Assembly (NCBI GenBank): GCA_030407315.1
Contig: JALQPE010001688.1
Coordinates: 310,001-374,000 of the forward strand
Origin: Asparagopsis taxiformis
Lineage: Eukaryota > Rhodophyta > Florideophyceae > Bonnemaisoniales > Bonnemaisoniaceae
Length of the DNA stretch: 64,000 nucleotides
Reading direction: 5' to 3'
Within the stretch, counting starts at the first letter, position 1. Every line of letters begins with the position of its first letter. The notes beneath the pieces were generated by a model. The model did no database searches, was not told the DNA's origin, and saw only the letters and a program-made list of their open reading frames with translations. A program made the translations under genes and the position numbers. Below, in pieces: positions 53,901-61,710 of this stretch.

Positions 53901-55636
53901 TCCTTCTCGTCTGATTTACCACCTACTTTGGACTTCGGGTGGTCCATACTTTTCCCACTATTCCCTCCGTTTGCTCTTTCGAGCTGACTGTACAATCGGA
54001 AGCACTGACGTCCGGCAAATAGAAGCGCGGAAATAGTTTCACACTCGGTCTCAAGGAGCTGCATTCTGCGAGGTGGTCGCGCAGATTGTGTGTTGGCTGC
54101 GGTCTGCGGAACTGCAGCTGCACCGTTATCAGACAATGACGCCGCAGCCTGGGACACAGATTTTGGTAGTACAGGTTGAGCAACTTGCATTGTAATTGCT
54201 GACCAAATAACGGTTTTGAGCCCAAGGGTGAGAGTCCTTAACAGACTCTTGAAATCTGATATCTCTTTCATCGGATCTGCAATGGGGACTTCGCTGAGTC
54301 GCTTGCCAGTTGCCACTGGATCTGGCATAACCCGCAACTCTTCCACGTAACTAAGAAGTCGAGGCACCTGACCTCCCATTGTCTTGTACTTCGACACCAT
54401 TGTTTCCATGATGCGAATGTGCAATTCCCGAGCAGAGGAACTCGTTGGCAAAGGGCGCGCATTATCCAGCTTCAATATAGGCTCGATTAAATTGAGGAGG
54501 AGCCGAACTGAACTTGTCTGGAGTGCATAGCTGAACTTGGGGTCGTGAATATTAGTTGAGAACAATGAAATAACCTTCTCCAGCTGTACAACAGAAAGAT
54601 TATATCTCACACAATGCACAAGCTCTGCCAAAAACGAGTATGCAAGTGGCCTCAACGTATCAGTTGCTACCCTGCCAGTGCCAACAAGCACTCTCTCATC
54701 CAAGAGTAAATCGATCTGCCCGAAGAAGCCATTTCGGAAGGAACTACCCAGAATGTGTCTTGTTGCAACAAGTAGCTCCTTTCGAATAGTTATGGAATCA
54801 CCAGGACACGCTTGCAAAAGCCGTACAACGCTGCGCGGTATGGAACTTTCAACGGACTGCATGAAATCAGGAAATTGTTTGAGTAAATATGCCAAGAACG
54901 ATACCGTCTTCACTTGAGCTGCAATAAATTCTTGGTATGTAGATTTCTTGCTAGTTAATGTCACGTTTGCAGGAACCTCAACAGCGATAGCGCGAACCAT
55001 GAGCGGAATGAGAAGTTCAATGTTAGACTTGATAAAGTTGGGGTACAATTGGAATAGGAACATGACCAGCAATGGACACTCGGTCATGACTTTGAACGAC
55101 TGTGAAGAAGGCGTTATGTGCTGTGCAGCAGCTGAGTTGGCTTGAACTTGGGGTTCAACAATCAACAACGTATTCACGGTTGTGGCAAAGGATTCATAGA
55201 GACGACGAACAAAGTCGAGAAACGGCTGAACCTGACTACCGAGATGATGTCTATAGTTTTTGTGGAGGTCAAAGACAATGCGCAGAGCTGTAACAGCATT
55301 ATCTTCATTATCTGTTTGCAAGATTTCCATAGCCAGAGCAAAGATGTCAAGAAAGCGGTTTCCAAGCATGTCATTGTGGGGTAAACGGTTGAGAACTTCA
55401 AGAATGACAGCACGCGTCTTTTGTTCAATGTTATCAACTGTCTGAGGAGTAGTTAATACCTTGAGGACGGTTCGAAATGCTGGAAGAAAGTTGGACACAA
55501 AAGCACCATATTCTTGGGAATGGACAAGCTCGATGGAATCACGAACTTCAGTGGCCAATTCCTTCCTTGCCTGGGGGGTAATCGACGGGTCGACTAACTT
55601 GACACAGTGTTGTTCAAACTTTTCGGAGGTGAGCAT
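41951..55636 (-). CDS. TRRAP: Tra1/TRRAP, PIKK-family pseudokinase scaffold of SAGA and NuA4
   Basis: 4561 residues in one uninterrupted frame from the ATG at 55636 (MLTSEKFEQHCVKLVDPS aligns with the family's start). Most of the protein is HEAT/TPR solenoid; a FAT domain runs from about 3050 to 3800, a PI3K-like domain from about 4150 to 4530, and a FATC end closes the chain (ENVAQMEASWQAWY). The kinase-like domain has lost catalysis: the loop reads AIGARRAQN instead of DRHxxN and the DFG position reads YNLHM, as in all Tra1 proteins. Tra1 binds activators and recruits the SAGA and NuA4 acetyltransferases to promoters. It is about 700-800 residues longer than yeast (3744) or human (3859) versions, mainly through polar Ser/Asn/Lys-rich inserts (near 1200-1280, 1970-2050, 2350-2420, 2550-2750 and 3700-3760). 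Confidence 0.97.
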   Translation of the reverse strand: MLTSEKFEQHCVKLVDPSITPQARKELATEVRDSIELVHSQEYGAFVSNFLPAFRTVLKVLTTPQTVDNIEQKTRAVILEVLNRLPHNDMLGNRFLDIFALAMEILQTDNEDNAVTALRIVFDLHKNYRHHLGSQVQPFLDFVRRLYESFATTVNTLLIVEPQVQANSAAAQHITPSSQSFKVMTECPLLVMFLFQLYPNFIKSNIELLIPLMVRAIAVEVPANVTLTSKKSTYQEFIAAQVKTVSFLAYLLKQFPDFMQSVESSIPRSVVRLLQACPGDSITIRKELLVATRHILGSSFRNGFFGQIDLLLDERVLVGTGRVATDTLRPLAYSFLAELVHCVRYNLSVVQLEKVISLFSTNIHDPKFSYALQTSSVRLLLNLIEPILKLDNARPLPTSSSARELHIRIMETMVSKYKTMGGQVPRLLSYVEELRVMPDPVATGKRLSEVPIADPMKEISDFKSLLRTLTLGLKTVIWSAITMQVAQPVLPKSVSQAAASLSDNGAAAVPQTAANTQSARPPRRMQLLETECETISALLFAGRQCFRLYSQLERANGGNSGKSMDHPKSKVGGKSDEKDRPSVGADWGEFDLKGESRTKLIAATGPEERDIYDQFAQIFTVLDVRSFQNVFGLRMPDLFEHIVENSAALTVPQHFLANTNISKYFADILLNFLVENLNELDVPKPQTDSTTTPSAIRAQSFLKLFKILFASVSLFPTNEPVLRLHLGTIVRGCLNCAATSQDPYNYLQLLRALFKAITNGKHELQFELLYRDFMPLVKPLFTGLLALYQGPNRLLHRELIIELCLMIPARPSTLFPHLELQIGPIVWALEGSRENIGYGLRTLEFWVDILQPGYMDSLLPQVEPELTNALRSLLRPPMSTVFGAAALRILGKLGSKSRNHHEVEMPFCVDEYGSSGQQVHLSWADGSTVQLETDKLIKLSADAILDKRPVDTTKATDEHKMEASRFLFCCLIPFLGINGKGSDDSEQIENTPYTGLWNAVKKNSADKSVKDDTMPIKQKSKESVNEEANLVTTILVSLITAAGLPAVNKCPIPTGLNTDPEDLEFRMRDVCRYFAMLSVQECERKRFGDQNSGSTAIDGEANPVLKFTLFLDAIVITLAFERKEHSHGGLTCLSEFVSALLEYCITVSDSTKREMLALQAPGRDITSNEGEDNDKATKPRNSAGPEVSTQTRSASPASLPTSEKTEKSDMMQIDTVQKRSSPNDNTSKKSTEGGSDGTADASDLDEKARRSRDEWTLVASLSAVVDRLCHCCYQRSWSSKWAGAYGLGTIVEKIPEEIFVSPYLAASHFQIARALLFVIRDSSENTDDVIVEKARKILYTVLKMCFARNPSKEHLPKSVAARTSKVLKEITLRLTMELTCDSGNARATARQSFKILAETMRCDIVDVLLPVKEHILRPLQQRSIRQHPFPVQIGYVEAMVFCLQLGKPILSTDLFSSPLRNLLLSEVIGISEDSTIEKLTEAEEGIRHKLIENNLIQPVVVKHLVQLRRNSIELLCSVAIHCRSLLQDHSNDDLFRRMVSTFFKSLQSRHPAIVESAKRGLDQAISKLEKPKGLLQQNLRPILGNLADYKKLTIPYLQGLSRVLGLFSHWFNVSLGEKLLEHLQRWTEPEKLANLKRWTPGTESRVGAAILDLFHELPRDASKFLEQIVYMVLRLESVLAVAGPGIAHLGLKSAKASSTSPYRAPLLKYCNFHAGAAANFFLDHLCENLIRQLFFVMLRATESMQLRKELMDNPSRLVSASYLSESSTDGKALYSISLINLLSLHDPSWLGKAPDIMSRLIAYWKVISSSAETSTHNALSTNRVREIQSIAEIFIRYGSKYSGEVDILFELLPVFAVRTACDFTFVKDFLKKSVTGSNVSASREAVITKFLSLFQDKAVSQERKVHALQFIVIPMISDHLTRRKDVLNPSSVPNNTTLPETVGSKTNRRSSIEPNASVVSTAVPMENDGGTDASEKSKITAGRTSGIELQASQSPSARSGNENDLLGSKGQTASATLSPDEVFGVGTIQRIVGELLDPPDIVLRNYDEPLSAELLQLATLLIQHMPTDLGRFRKELIRFGWNHLKREDSIAKQWAFVNVSRFFEAYQAPSKIILQVYVALLRACQGDGRELVAQALDVLTPALPLRLVHNPKEHKYPIWIRYTKKILLEEGHSIPNLVHIWQLIARHSELFYVARAQFVPIMVNSLSRIGLNATTAVENRRLALDIVQLILTWERRRRSVNPQKGNRTESQESNLDISKNGARKRAREIDGQGDPASQETSKEDIQTMQPNEESEPPTKMRKNSESKAIPITDSPTRASVASGSRESDEFRPTSTMVDILLNFIVQVPFRTTDRRERPLIMKRCIKLLEEALQLWPEGSVRLGFIEKLLNLPAAEKPGTSAAPNANKNVPSQASSIEAGVSENKGTKVDIARREKIEQARVDRNVARQAALSTALTLASTLIKYQGKSFVAENIGALRALVLPAVTDNVVQTASQFATLLTELLRICPRSNSFRSNTNSQSAQKKSADVENSTKRIENTSSSGIDADSKSGIGKLGNNATALASKNTAARKSESGQGTSPNGKENLSKSDSATHNISEPVSKYLYSVVNEAIERCLKATDGTRNHCGLLVLQAFTKNSPSEFIRFQDLLTKALHRMAKENLNSTQPSSGNTSSVSGSTTTNGAVHRLSSSKDRPSSTAAAGNLARGASNATNPVPSDAQSHDSGRSSKNQAGGKPGGQSNHETKSLILCLSLLGENIASLEQVQRKTLFQVIWALIDRCVQVEVLLEIVRIIGGWVLCKSRNETGSTGLRGELTLKEKVNVLHKMVVFERIAGNGAQKLMNAFLSIILKIFGREHVIDRRPELLPKLEREFMLGLKTSETSVRKQFFRIYDSSVGPSLVVRLNYVIAKQEWEHLSDTLWIKQATEFLVSAVQNRTKIEVEPCRAKFSALTSEDDTDTLQDFDNPTLRSKRQGLKIASGQQTVTIDYSLKQFCDIQQTLELGVFIKSLKALLHHDSEFAYCTWVNLIPQAWNSLSPNERMTMEKAISVLLTKDYHQSQTTWARNNIQALLDAVLRCSPLPPLPADLVFHLGSRWNAWHLALEYLDKRADFCKAEIERGRSIGDMRSVEKSRAEIEDIANAQGELYRSLHEKDYFIGLWKQRASSPLTKSALTYEQLGLFANAQDIYSGLMGKQVGVLPNSAEYAQSSESQKGGYGVVSQPSRAEILLWEERWIDCARNLCQWEVLTEFSRTIVNSELMHECFWRVPDWSALKELLIKNPIEDGPQLKLYQAYVQLQENKLDVAENFIMQGYQSALEKYCSLPTSADLDATSTTLIQFQQLVELQESERILSELNALSKHGSGNINVEQKIENVRQTLNAWRERLPSQHENLCVWNDILTWRNHVHAVVVNVLEALKEAASAKVAAAQGSSSGGTSGARNHGGNMTTQAAQIQAAAAIAQALPQQVLVMGINETAWNVHRFAKTCRKQGYPDVALYALQKLYPFGTMELTEYFVKTKETARSYMAGPRGLDKGIEYGLYELNRCNMDHFNARQKAQLFTVKGKLCLALNREDDAVDAFSTALSTSSDVASAWLAWGRHCDKLQEQAAANPLKFANQEMTDKNPNENESAESGFAAELAWREAAANCYLQALRFGSRKTRSFLPRVLRLLSLDAHTRLSSRGAGLSKPAQASDQSKLDTTQTKGRSGVPELSGLGHKGQTGNKSDSKANPLEQSTSEESLLISKSGAQQSDKPTEKLEGVAKVITTLMPETPTWMWLPWLSQIIPMLGRSEGPVIRQLLIRLAEQYPQAVFFPIRAYMEERKPIDRPVKHLSKEALKLSRPITSALLPAASSAQLNNFARQAQQAKEIMQRTQQRFLILRKELEKVEAAIQNNPNSVDHATHLEKKIQLKDDLVKTHSMFEKHAQAYRLAEQRQRHYSETAQAAHGPGNVSSAANARAAGTGKNDGINSVDGTRTQSGERRVGEGLEQSQGGGNAGSNNSNAATGRDAVAPSMIATGASPFEHADTVMAHIVKAHQLLYVEIERITMEFSYRMKPQREEHLLSLMNALLHRCYQYSMKMGKEVAPTFRSALEELSRMCFGTGTEGKQADQRLQSSSIADLKEAFERELAPQTATDFPTEIEAFICRLRRWKNIFHRRVEALPDVFKLENISRYLIEVHDCDVDVFGQYAVAELAEPSSEKQVKIAQFSADVRVIRRPSGPSRGISIIGTDGKKYDFMLETSINWNVQCTEERIAQIYRLLNTYVFGRDSEAYRRRIRLTAPTFIPTGARTRLVSDEVHVSSLADGLEKYLEKNGKKFDDPLMAFRAAASEAYRRRRSGGGEGTNSRAESIAARVEAYHAVCNEHVSEECMSRWIVSKMPNASANFMFRKRLCESLGSASLVSYALAIGARRAQNLLLCWKTGRIYNLHMRSLISGRGVIESDEAVPFRLTRNIRYYVGRVGLCGALSGCMGTTWMSMGRHEELLRVYVDFIMRDELMSWMTSEAGGSGSGREELENRLAMSVEGVVGRVAGEREAVTAGVYEVIERASRPENVAQMEASWQAWY

Positions 55637-56552
55637 GGTTGCCGATGAATCCTCGAGTAACGAGCGAACGGCAGAGTGATTCAATGGTGAGCGGGGGAAC
55701 AAACAGCGCTGAAGCTGTAGCGATTTGGGGGATTTGTTGTGAACAAATGAAAGCGTGGTTTGAAAGAGTGAAGTGAGAGTTTCCGCGAGGATTTCGTGTA
55801 CACAGTACTAAATTTTGTGGAGCGCTGCGTTGAAGAGGTGGTTGACAGTCTGAAACGGCGGCACGAATGTGCAATGATCTCTCTAGTCCAGTTTAATTTT
55901 CCCGGGAGCATCGCAGCGCGAGTTGAGTTGGTGGAAAAACCAGCGTAAAAATCAGATTTAACAAAAATTTAGCACATGATACATATCTACATTATCACTA
56001 TCTACGCCACTCCCCAAAGCGCCAAATCTGTTACCACCGTATTCGTGCGCCAGAATGGCTGTGACCGACAGCAAGATGCTCGATGGAGACATGAAGCTGC
56101 TATTGTTATCCCTACAAACAAATTGTCCGCGCCCCTCCTGAACTTTCTTCGTTACATTCGATTTCAAAGCGAGTGGAAATCTGAACCACCTCACCCGATT
56201 TGAAAAAGGTCATTTCCTGAACAGGGAAAGCGATCCGTGCAAAGTTACATGAGATGTTACTCACTGAAGATATTGTCGAGGCAGAAGATATAGCCCGTCA
56301 TATCTGGAATAACACGCGCACCGCTTGGTACAGAATAGAGTATCATTCTGCAAAATGTAAGGAAACAAGACGACGGTTCTGCTCGCAAAAGTCAAAATAT
56401 CATAAGGCCCATCGCTGATTTTAAATCCTGCGTCTGATATTTATCAACAAATTCATCATGAGTACTCCAAACCGCCGCCTTGCCATCCCGTTTACTGTCT
56501 ATAATGTGACGGTCCATGCAGCCGATCTAGTCCGGAGCGCAATTCGCACATC
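55637..56552. other. Divergent promoter region, Tra1 / photolyase
   Basis: 0.9 kb between two divergent starts, with only short frames. No gene or RNA recognised. Confidence 0.55.
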
Positions 56553-58232
56553 ATGTTGCTAAGTTTCTCCGTTCCAGCTACATTCCGAAAGAGCGCGACT
56601 TCAAGTTTTCACGTGCGTTTGCATCACATGTCAACGCTGACCATGTCTCAATCCCCTGTTCATCCAGCCAGAATTCGCAATTTGAACAGGAAACCCAACA
56701 ATGAGGCTGGCAATAGCGTCGTCTATTGGATGACAAATTCAATGCGTACAAAACATAATCCAGCATTGGAACACGCAGTTCATCTTGCGAATAAATCGGC
56801 GAAACCGCTCCACGTAGTTCATATTTTTCCATCCACTGCAAACGATGGACAACCTCTTCCTGAGCGTCATGCTGCATTTCACTTTCAGGGATTACAACCA
56901 GTCCACGATGCTTTGCAAGCTCGGAATATTCCTTTCACAGTGTTCGCACCTGTACAGGAAACAACAAATGTCTTGCGCACAATCTCAAACGAAAGCGTGC
57001 TTGTCGTCACAGACACATCCTACCTTACTGATGGCATCAAGATGAGGAAGGATGTTGCAAAGATACTACCCGTCCCACTCATTGCAGTGGAAGCTGACAT
57101 CGTCGTGCCTGTTGAGACTGCATCGAATAAGGCGGAATATGCAGCCAGAACTATTCGACCAAAGATCACACGTTTAATTCCAGAATATGTTCAATCTCTG
57201 GAGGAGGTGTTGCTGAGAAATATAGAACCACCGCAGCAATCTTCGTCACGTGTCTCAACCTGGCTTGAAAGCCTAGATGGTAAAGCACACCAGCTGGAAT
57301 ACAAAGACATAGATACCGCACTGGCGAATATGAATAATCTCGATAGGGGCGCACCGCGTGTCCATTCCTTTATTGGTGGACAAGATGCTGCACAAGAAGC
57401 TCTCACACGTTTTCTTCAAGATCGCTTACCAACATATGGCAAAGATAGGAATGAGCCTGCCAAACAAATGCAATCCGACTTGAGCCCGTACATGCGTGCT
57501 GGAAATATTTCTCCAGTTGATATTGTATTGCAGACGAACGAAAGGCGTGGTGGCGGCACAGTATTCAAGGAAAGCAAGGAATCGTTCCTGGAGGAGCTTA
57601 TCATCCGAAGAGAACTGGCTATAAACATGTGCTGGTTCAATGTCGGCAAGTATGACGTTTATAAGAGTATTGTGCCAGCGTTTGCTCAAACATCTCTTGA
57701 ACTTCATAAGAGTGATAAACGGCCGAAGATCTACACATACGAAGAGCTTGAGGCGGGCGTAACTCACGATATCTACTGGAATGCCGCACAGCATGAAATG
57801 ATTCTGCGCGGGAAACAGCACGGATACATGCGAATGTATTGGGTGAAACAAATTATCGGGTGGGTGGCAGACCCTGGAGAAGCGATGGATATTGCAATTC
57901 GTTTAAATAATAGATGGGAGCTGGATGCTGTTGATCCAAATTCCTACGCGGGTGTTACGTGGTGCTTTGGTGTACATGACAGAGGATGGACTGAGAGGCC
58001 TATCTGGGGAAAAGTCAGGTACATGAACGAGGCTGGTTTGAAGAGAAAGTTCAACATGGCGGACTATGTTTCGCAAGTGGAGAATATGATCAAGAAGCAT
58101 GGACTTCCACAAGAAATTGCTGCTATGAGGAAAAAATACAAGAAGGACGCTACGCAAACGACGATCACCGACAGGCTGAAGAGGACACGATCTAAATCGT
58201 CGAAACCCTCCAAGCGTATCAAATTAAAATAA
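56553..58232 (+). CDS. Class II CPD photolyase
   Basis: 559 residues, no intron. The enzyme splits UV-induced cyclobutane pyrimidine dimers using blue light and reduced FAD. Class II markers: SVVYWMTNSMRTKHNPAL at the start of the antenna domain, YAARTIRPKI, FLEELIIRRELAINMC, and the FAD-binding end GVHDRGWTERPIWGKVRYM with NEAGLKRKFN. The N-terminal 45 residues are Ser/Arg/His-rich and may be an organellar leader; an in-frame Met at residue 26 offers a second start for a cytosolic or nuclear form. The C-terminus is Lys/Arg/Ser-rich (KRTRSKSSKPSKRIKLK), a likely nuclear signal. It converges on the DnaJ-type zinc-finger gene with 79 bp between stops. Confidence 0.95.
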   Translation: MLLSFSVPATFRKSATSSFHVRLHHMSTLTMSQSPVHPARIRNLNRKPNNEAGNSVVYWMTNSMRTKHNPALEHAVHLANKSAKPLHVVHIFPSTANDGQPLPERHAAFHFQGLQPVHDALQARNIPFTVFAPVQETTNVLRTISNESVLVVTDTSYLTDGIKMRKDVAKILPVPLIAVEADIVVPVETASNKAEYAARTIRPKITRLIPEYVQSLEEVLLRNIEPPQQSSSRVSTWLESLDGKAHQLEYKDIDTALANMNNLDRGAPRVHSFIGGQDAAQEALTRFLQDRLPTYGKDRNEPAKQMQSDLSPYMRAGNISPVDIVLQTNERRGGGTVFKESKESFLEELIIRRELAINMCWFNVGKYDVYKSIVPAFAQTSLELHKSDKRPKIYTYEELEAGVTHDIYWNAAQHEMILRGKQHGYMRMYWVKQIIGWVADPGEAMDIAIRLNNRWELDAVDPNSYAGVTWCFGVHDRGWTERPIWGKVRYMNEAGLKRKFNMADYVSQVENMIKKHGLPQEIAAMRKKYKKDATQTTITDRLKRTRSKSSKPSKRIKLK

Positions 58233-58311
58233 TGAGGTAAACAACCAAGTCGTTGGAACTGCACTGGAAAAATTTCTATCAAACAAGTGAACACTGGAGA
58301 ACTGTTGTGCG

Positions 58312-59145
58312 TCACTGCAAGTCAGTGCGCGTCTGATTACACCATTCACACGTGCGTCGACCGCGGTCGCAATCACACTGAAAATTGGAGGGCACCCTCT
58401 CAAGAGCGCAAGCACCGCCACATCGATGACATCGAATATAGCCGGTTCCACTACACAAACGACAAACGGAAGTGTCTTGAGAACTCGAAGTGAACTGAAT
58501 AGGAGAGAGATCGCTGACAAGTTTGTTCCATTCACTACTGAGATCCTTATCCGATTGTGTTTGGCCAAGTCGCTGATACTCCTCCCAGCGTGCTTCAAGA
58601 TCGTTGTCTTCCGCTTGCACGACATTAGTGGGCCAGACCGAATTGTGTGCATCAATAGGCCGTGGATGTTTGGCCAACAAGACCATAGAATCGGCAGCAG
58701 CTCTGAAGATAGCGTAGGAGACACTTGCATCGATTTGTCTCGCGACCGCGGTGCACTGCTCGTACGATTGCATACGTAGTACAGATTCACCAGACGGAAG
58801 CGAACGGGCAGAGCCGTCGGATAGTTCCACTACAACGGGTCGGTCGGTGGTGAGACGCAGAAAGTAGTACGTCTGGTGCTGTGACGAGCGCCGTGGACCA
58901 ATATCTGCAAAGGAGAAAATTATAGCAAGTCCACCCGCTGCGAACGCGCCCGCCGCTAATATGCCCGGTCCCGATAGAGCAAACGATAGCATGTCTAATG
59001 CAGTATCGTCTGGAAGTGGTGCAGCCATCGTCAATCGACGCGGGCGAGATGCTAATGGGGTGGATGAGTTGTTTTTAGAAGGTTTGTCTACTCGTGTCAG
59101 CGGTAATTGAGGGAGAAAAGCGGGCGGTCTCGCGTTTGGATGCAT
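58312..59145 (-). CDS. DnaJ-type zinc-finger membrane protein, plastid candidate
   Basis: 277 residues. A leader rich in Pro, Ser and Arg (1-40) is followed by a hydrophobic segment at about 50-78 (MLSFALSGPGILAAGAFAAGGLAIIF), a mixed domain (about 90-190), and a C-terminal zinc finger with CRLCSGTGYIRCHRC and CDCDRGRRTCEWC, the CxxCxGxG pattern of DnaJ proteins without a J domain. Such solitary fingers occur in plastid proteins of plants and algae (BSD2, LQY1 and relatives), where they act in protein assembly or redox folding. Plastid targeting and membrane location are inferred from the leader and helix. A second Met at residue 40 is a possible start. The middle domain is not recognised. 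Confidence 0.7.
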   Translation of the reverse strand: MHPNARPPAFLPQLPLTRVDKPSKNNSSTPLASRPRRLTMAAPLPDDTALDMLSFALSGPGILAAGAFAAGGLAIIFSFADIGPRRSSQHQTYYFLRLTTDRPVVVELSDGSARSLPSGESVLRMQSYEQCTAVARQIDASVSYAIFRAAADSMVLLAKHPRPIDAHNSVWPTNVVQAEDNDLEARWEEYQRLGQTQSDKDLSSEWNKLVSDLSPIQFTSSSQDTSVCRLCSGTGYIRCHRCGGACALERVPSNFQCDCDRGRRTCEWCNQTRTDLQ

Positions 59146-60483
59146 GGTGAGAGAGAAGATGAGTGTGGAATGTGCGTGGCGACTTGAGCAAGGTCGAGCG
59201 ACTTGGCGGCGTCAAGGGGACGTCGAATATGGTTTTCTGTATTAATCAATCCATATTTTGCACGGGACCAATGGTGTGCGGCGACCGATTGATTTTGCGC
59301 GGTTATTGGCGCAGCTCACAGATGATATCTCGTACACCGGGAAGGCTGCAATTGATCCGCGACAGGCAAGTTGATGTGCGACCCCTAGTCCAAGGTGGTA
59401 TCGAATCGCCGAAATTGTAGCACAAACCCTTGGTCAAACAAGTGTGAGTACCAGTGCATTGCACGGTACCACGATCGCAAACCGAGCTGCGCGATGGACC
59501 TAAGAATCGCCGAATTGGTCCGGTGTGTGCAGCGGTCACGATGTATGCTCAACACAAGTTTAATTTGCAACAGGTTTGCTGCCGACCGTAAGTGAAATTT
59601 CCTGACGGTGCGCAAAACTATAGGTGCAGGATATTTGTCAGGTCAGCACAAATAACAGATGTTTGGTGGAATACATGTCCAATCGTATGGACTGCGATCT
59701 ACCATTGTTCTTAATGCTCGACCAAATTAGTGTCCAGGACAGTTCACCTATTTGAATCAAGTTTCCGTGCAATGTGTACGCATACTTTACTACCCACAAT
59801 GTCGACCACACAAACTTGGTTGTCAACATGCTGGTCCTACGTGCGCTCTACGCTTGGATGCGTGCACCGTATGACCATGTATATTGCAACGCTTTGTTGC
59901 TGTAGCGTACTGTCTCGTTGCTATAATTAATGTCTGCTTGAAACACGTACGTGAACGATTGCGTCATGCGAGCGTGGGTGACGAGTGGATCAATGTAAGG
60001 CGATATGAACTCCAAGAACGCAGTGTAAAAGTGCTTTTAAAGGTCCTTGCCGCATGCGCAATCCGAATGGAAGGCGTAGCGAGGTCCTCGGTCCGCACAA
60101 TGTATGAGTGCTGGTCGGCACTATGAAACAGATGGTATCGATATACTTGAGTCTGCAGATATAGCGCGTGATACGTCCCAAACAAATTGTGGTCGGCTAA
60201 ACTAGATCGATCAATACCATGAGCAGCGACTGTCATCAAGTAGACGCACTGGTGCGCCGCTCCAATGAGAATGCACCTGCGACTCGTTACACTCACAAAC
60301 ATAAATTATGAATAAATTAGAGTAGCACGCAGCAAACGAATAAAATCGCCCCATCCTCTCACGTCAGCGAAACCCAACTCGAGTTGCTCAATTGTGAACC
60401 GGCACTGCCAAAGGTAAGTTTCATCAACCAAAGATCGTAAACCTACACATTTCCCCTCGGCAGCCGTCAATTCAACAACCACA
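59146..60483. other. Long divergent intergenic region
   Basis: 1.3 kb between divergent starts, all frames short. No RNA gene, repeat or mobile element recognised. Confidence 0.55.
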
Positions 60484-61410
60484 ATGTTCCCGCGCAGAAG
60501 GGCCGCTCGTATTCAGGCAGCACTCCCAAATCCGTCCCAAAATGAGCCGCATCACTCGCTGCCAATGTTAGAACAAACAGCAATAAAAGCACCACAACTC
60601 ACACAATCCGAACTGCGAATAGTTCTTCGTCGTCGCTCGCAAAACCTCAATCTCCCCGACGATTTGCACACTTCTCTCGCCGAAACAGTCACAACATGCC
60701 AGACACTTCTAGCCGCATTTGCCATAAAGCTACATCTTCTGCGCACCCGACGTTCCGCCGACTTTAAACAAAATCATCCTCGCATCACAACATTCCTCCG
60801 CATTCTCTGTCTTTCACAACTGCGCCCATTCCGCATAATGCTGCGCCCAATCCTGCACGTCGTACGTCCTCTGTCATGGTTTCTCGCGCCTGCATACGGC
60901 ATGGCTCTACCGGCGCTCGTGGACGTCGCAATGGACACCACTGTCGCCTTTTTGCGAAGCAACGTGCCGGCCCCCAAGACGCCACAGCAGGCCGCACAGG
61001 ATCTTTCAGAATCAGTGACATCGATGCTTGACATGCTTCATTCCAAACTGCGAACCGGCAAATCACGATTGGACGAATTTCTCAGCCAGAAACATGCCGA
61101 GTTGACGCAGTTCCGTGAGGAGATTGAGGCCAAGCTTAACTCGCATAATCCTGGTCTACATGGTCCTCCAGCGTTTCGTATCGAAGATGTTGGCGGGCCT
61201 ATGGCGGCCACACCACCGGTTGGAGGCAATGATCTCACGATACGCACCCCTATTAAGGGTTTGGACTTCAGAGCACCGAGAGGATTTCAGGAGCTTTCCG
61301 CAGATACTCCTAGGCGCCATCTAACTGTGCCTACCCCCGCGATTCCGTTATTGCCGAGGTCTATCGCGAGGACATTTGATGGTGCCAGCCCTCCCTCTGA
61401 GAATACGTGA
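60484..61410 (+). CDS. Unrecognised basic protein with a central hydrophobic region
   Basis: 308 residues from an ATG in a good context (ACAATG). Residues 1-45 are basic and leader-like; residues 70-110 are Leu/Arg-rich; residues 118-155 hold the only strongly hydrophobic part (RPILHVVRPLSWFLAPAYGMALPALVDVAM). A helical, possibly coiled-coil segment follows (about 175-220; LHSKLRTGKSRLDEFLSQKHAELTQ is amphipathic), then a Pro/Thr-rich tail with repeated RTP/DTPRR motifs that look like kinase sites. I do not recognise the family. A GTGAGT donor overlaps the stop; splicing to AG at 61506 (100-nt intron) would change only the last few residues. Coding is supported by length and composition. Confidence 0.55.
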   Translation: MFPRRRAARIQAALPNPSQNEPHHSLPMLEQTAIKAPQLTQSELRIVLRRRSQNLNLPDDLHTSLAETVTTCQTLLAAFAIKLHLLRTRRSADFKQNHPRITTFLRILCLSQLRPFRIMLRPILHVVRPLSWFLAPAYGMALPALVDVAMDTTVAFLRSNVPAPKTPQQAAQDLSESVTSMLDMLHSKLRTGKSRLDEFLSQKHAELTQFREEIEAKLNSHNPGLHGPPAFRIEDVGGPMAATPPVGGNDLTIRTPIKGLDFRAPRGFQELSADTPRRHLTVPTPAIPLLPRSIARTFDGASPPSENT

Positions 61411-61710
61411 GTGCTTTGATGTCCTGCGTTTCGTAGAGTAGGTCCGCTCAAAGCGATTGCAGTCAGGTTGACCAGCAAATGATCGCTTCGCCCGTTGCAA
61501 CATCAGACAAGAAATTTATTGAAATTCTATCCAACCTGGTATATTATTTTCGGCCATGATCTCGAATCAGATCGGCGATGTACGCATCCCAATAACCCGC
61601 AGTCCTAACGCTTCAACGATCTTTTCCGGGAAGGAGCGATACTTTTGAGGCTGTCCACGTCGTCTTGAACCAAAATCCCGCTCGTGTCATACATTTCTGG
61701 AAATACTATC
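61411..61710. other. Intergenic, 300 bp
   Basis: Between two plus-strand genes; apart from the alternative 3' intron noted for the upstream gene, nothing is seen. Confidence 0.5.

Noticed and set aside
56578..58232. Minus-strand frames inside the photolyase gene
   Set aside because: Antisense shadows of a strongly conserved protein.
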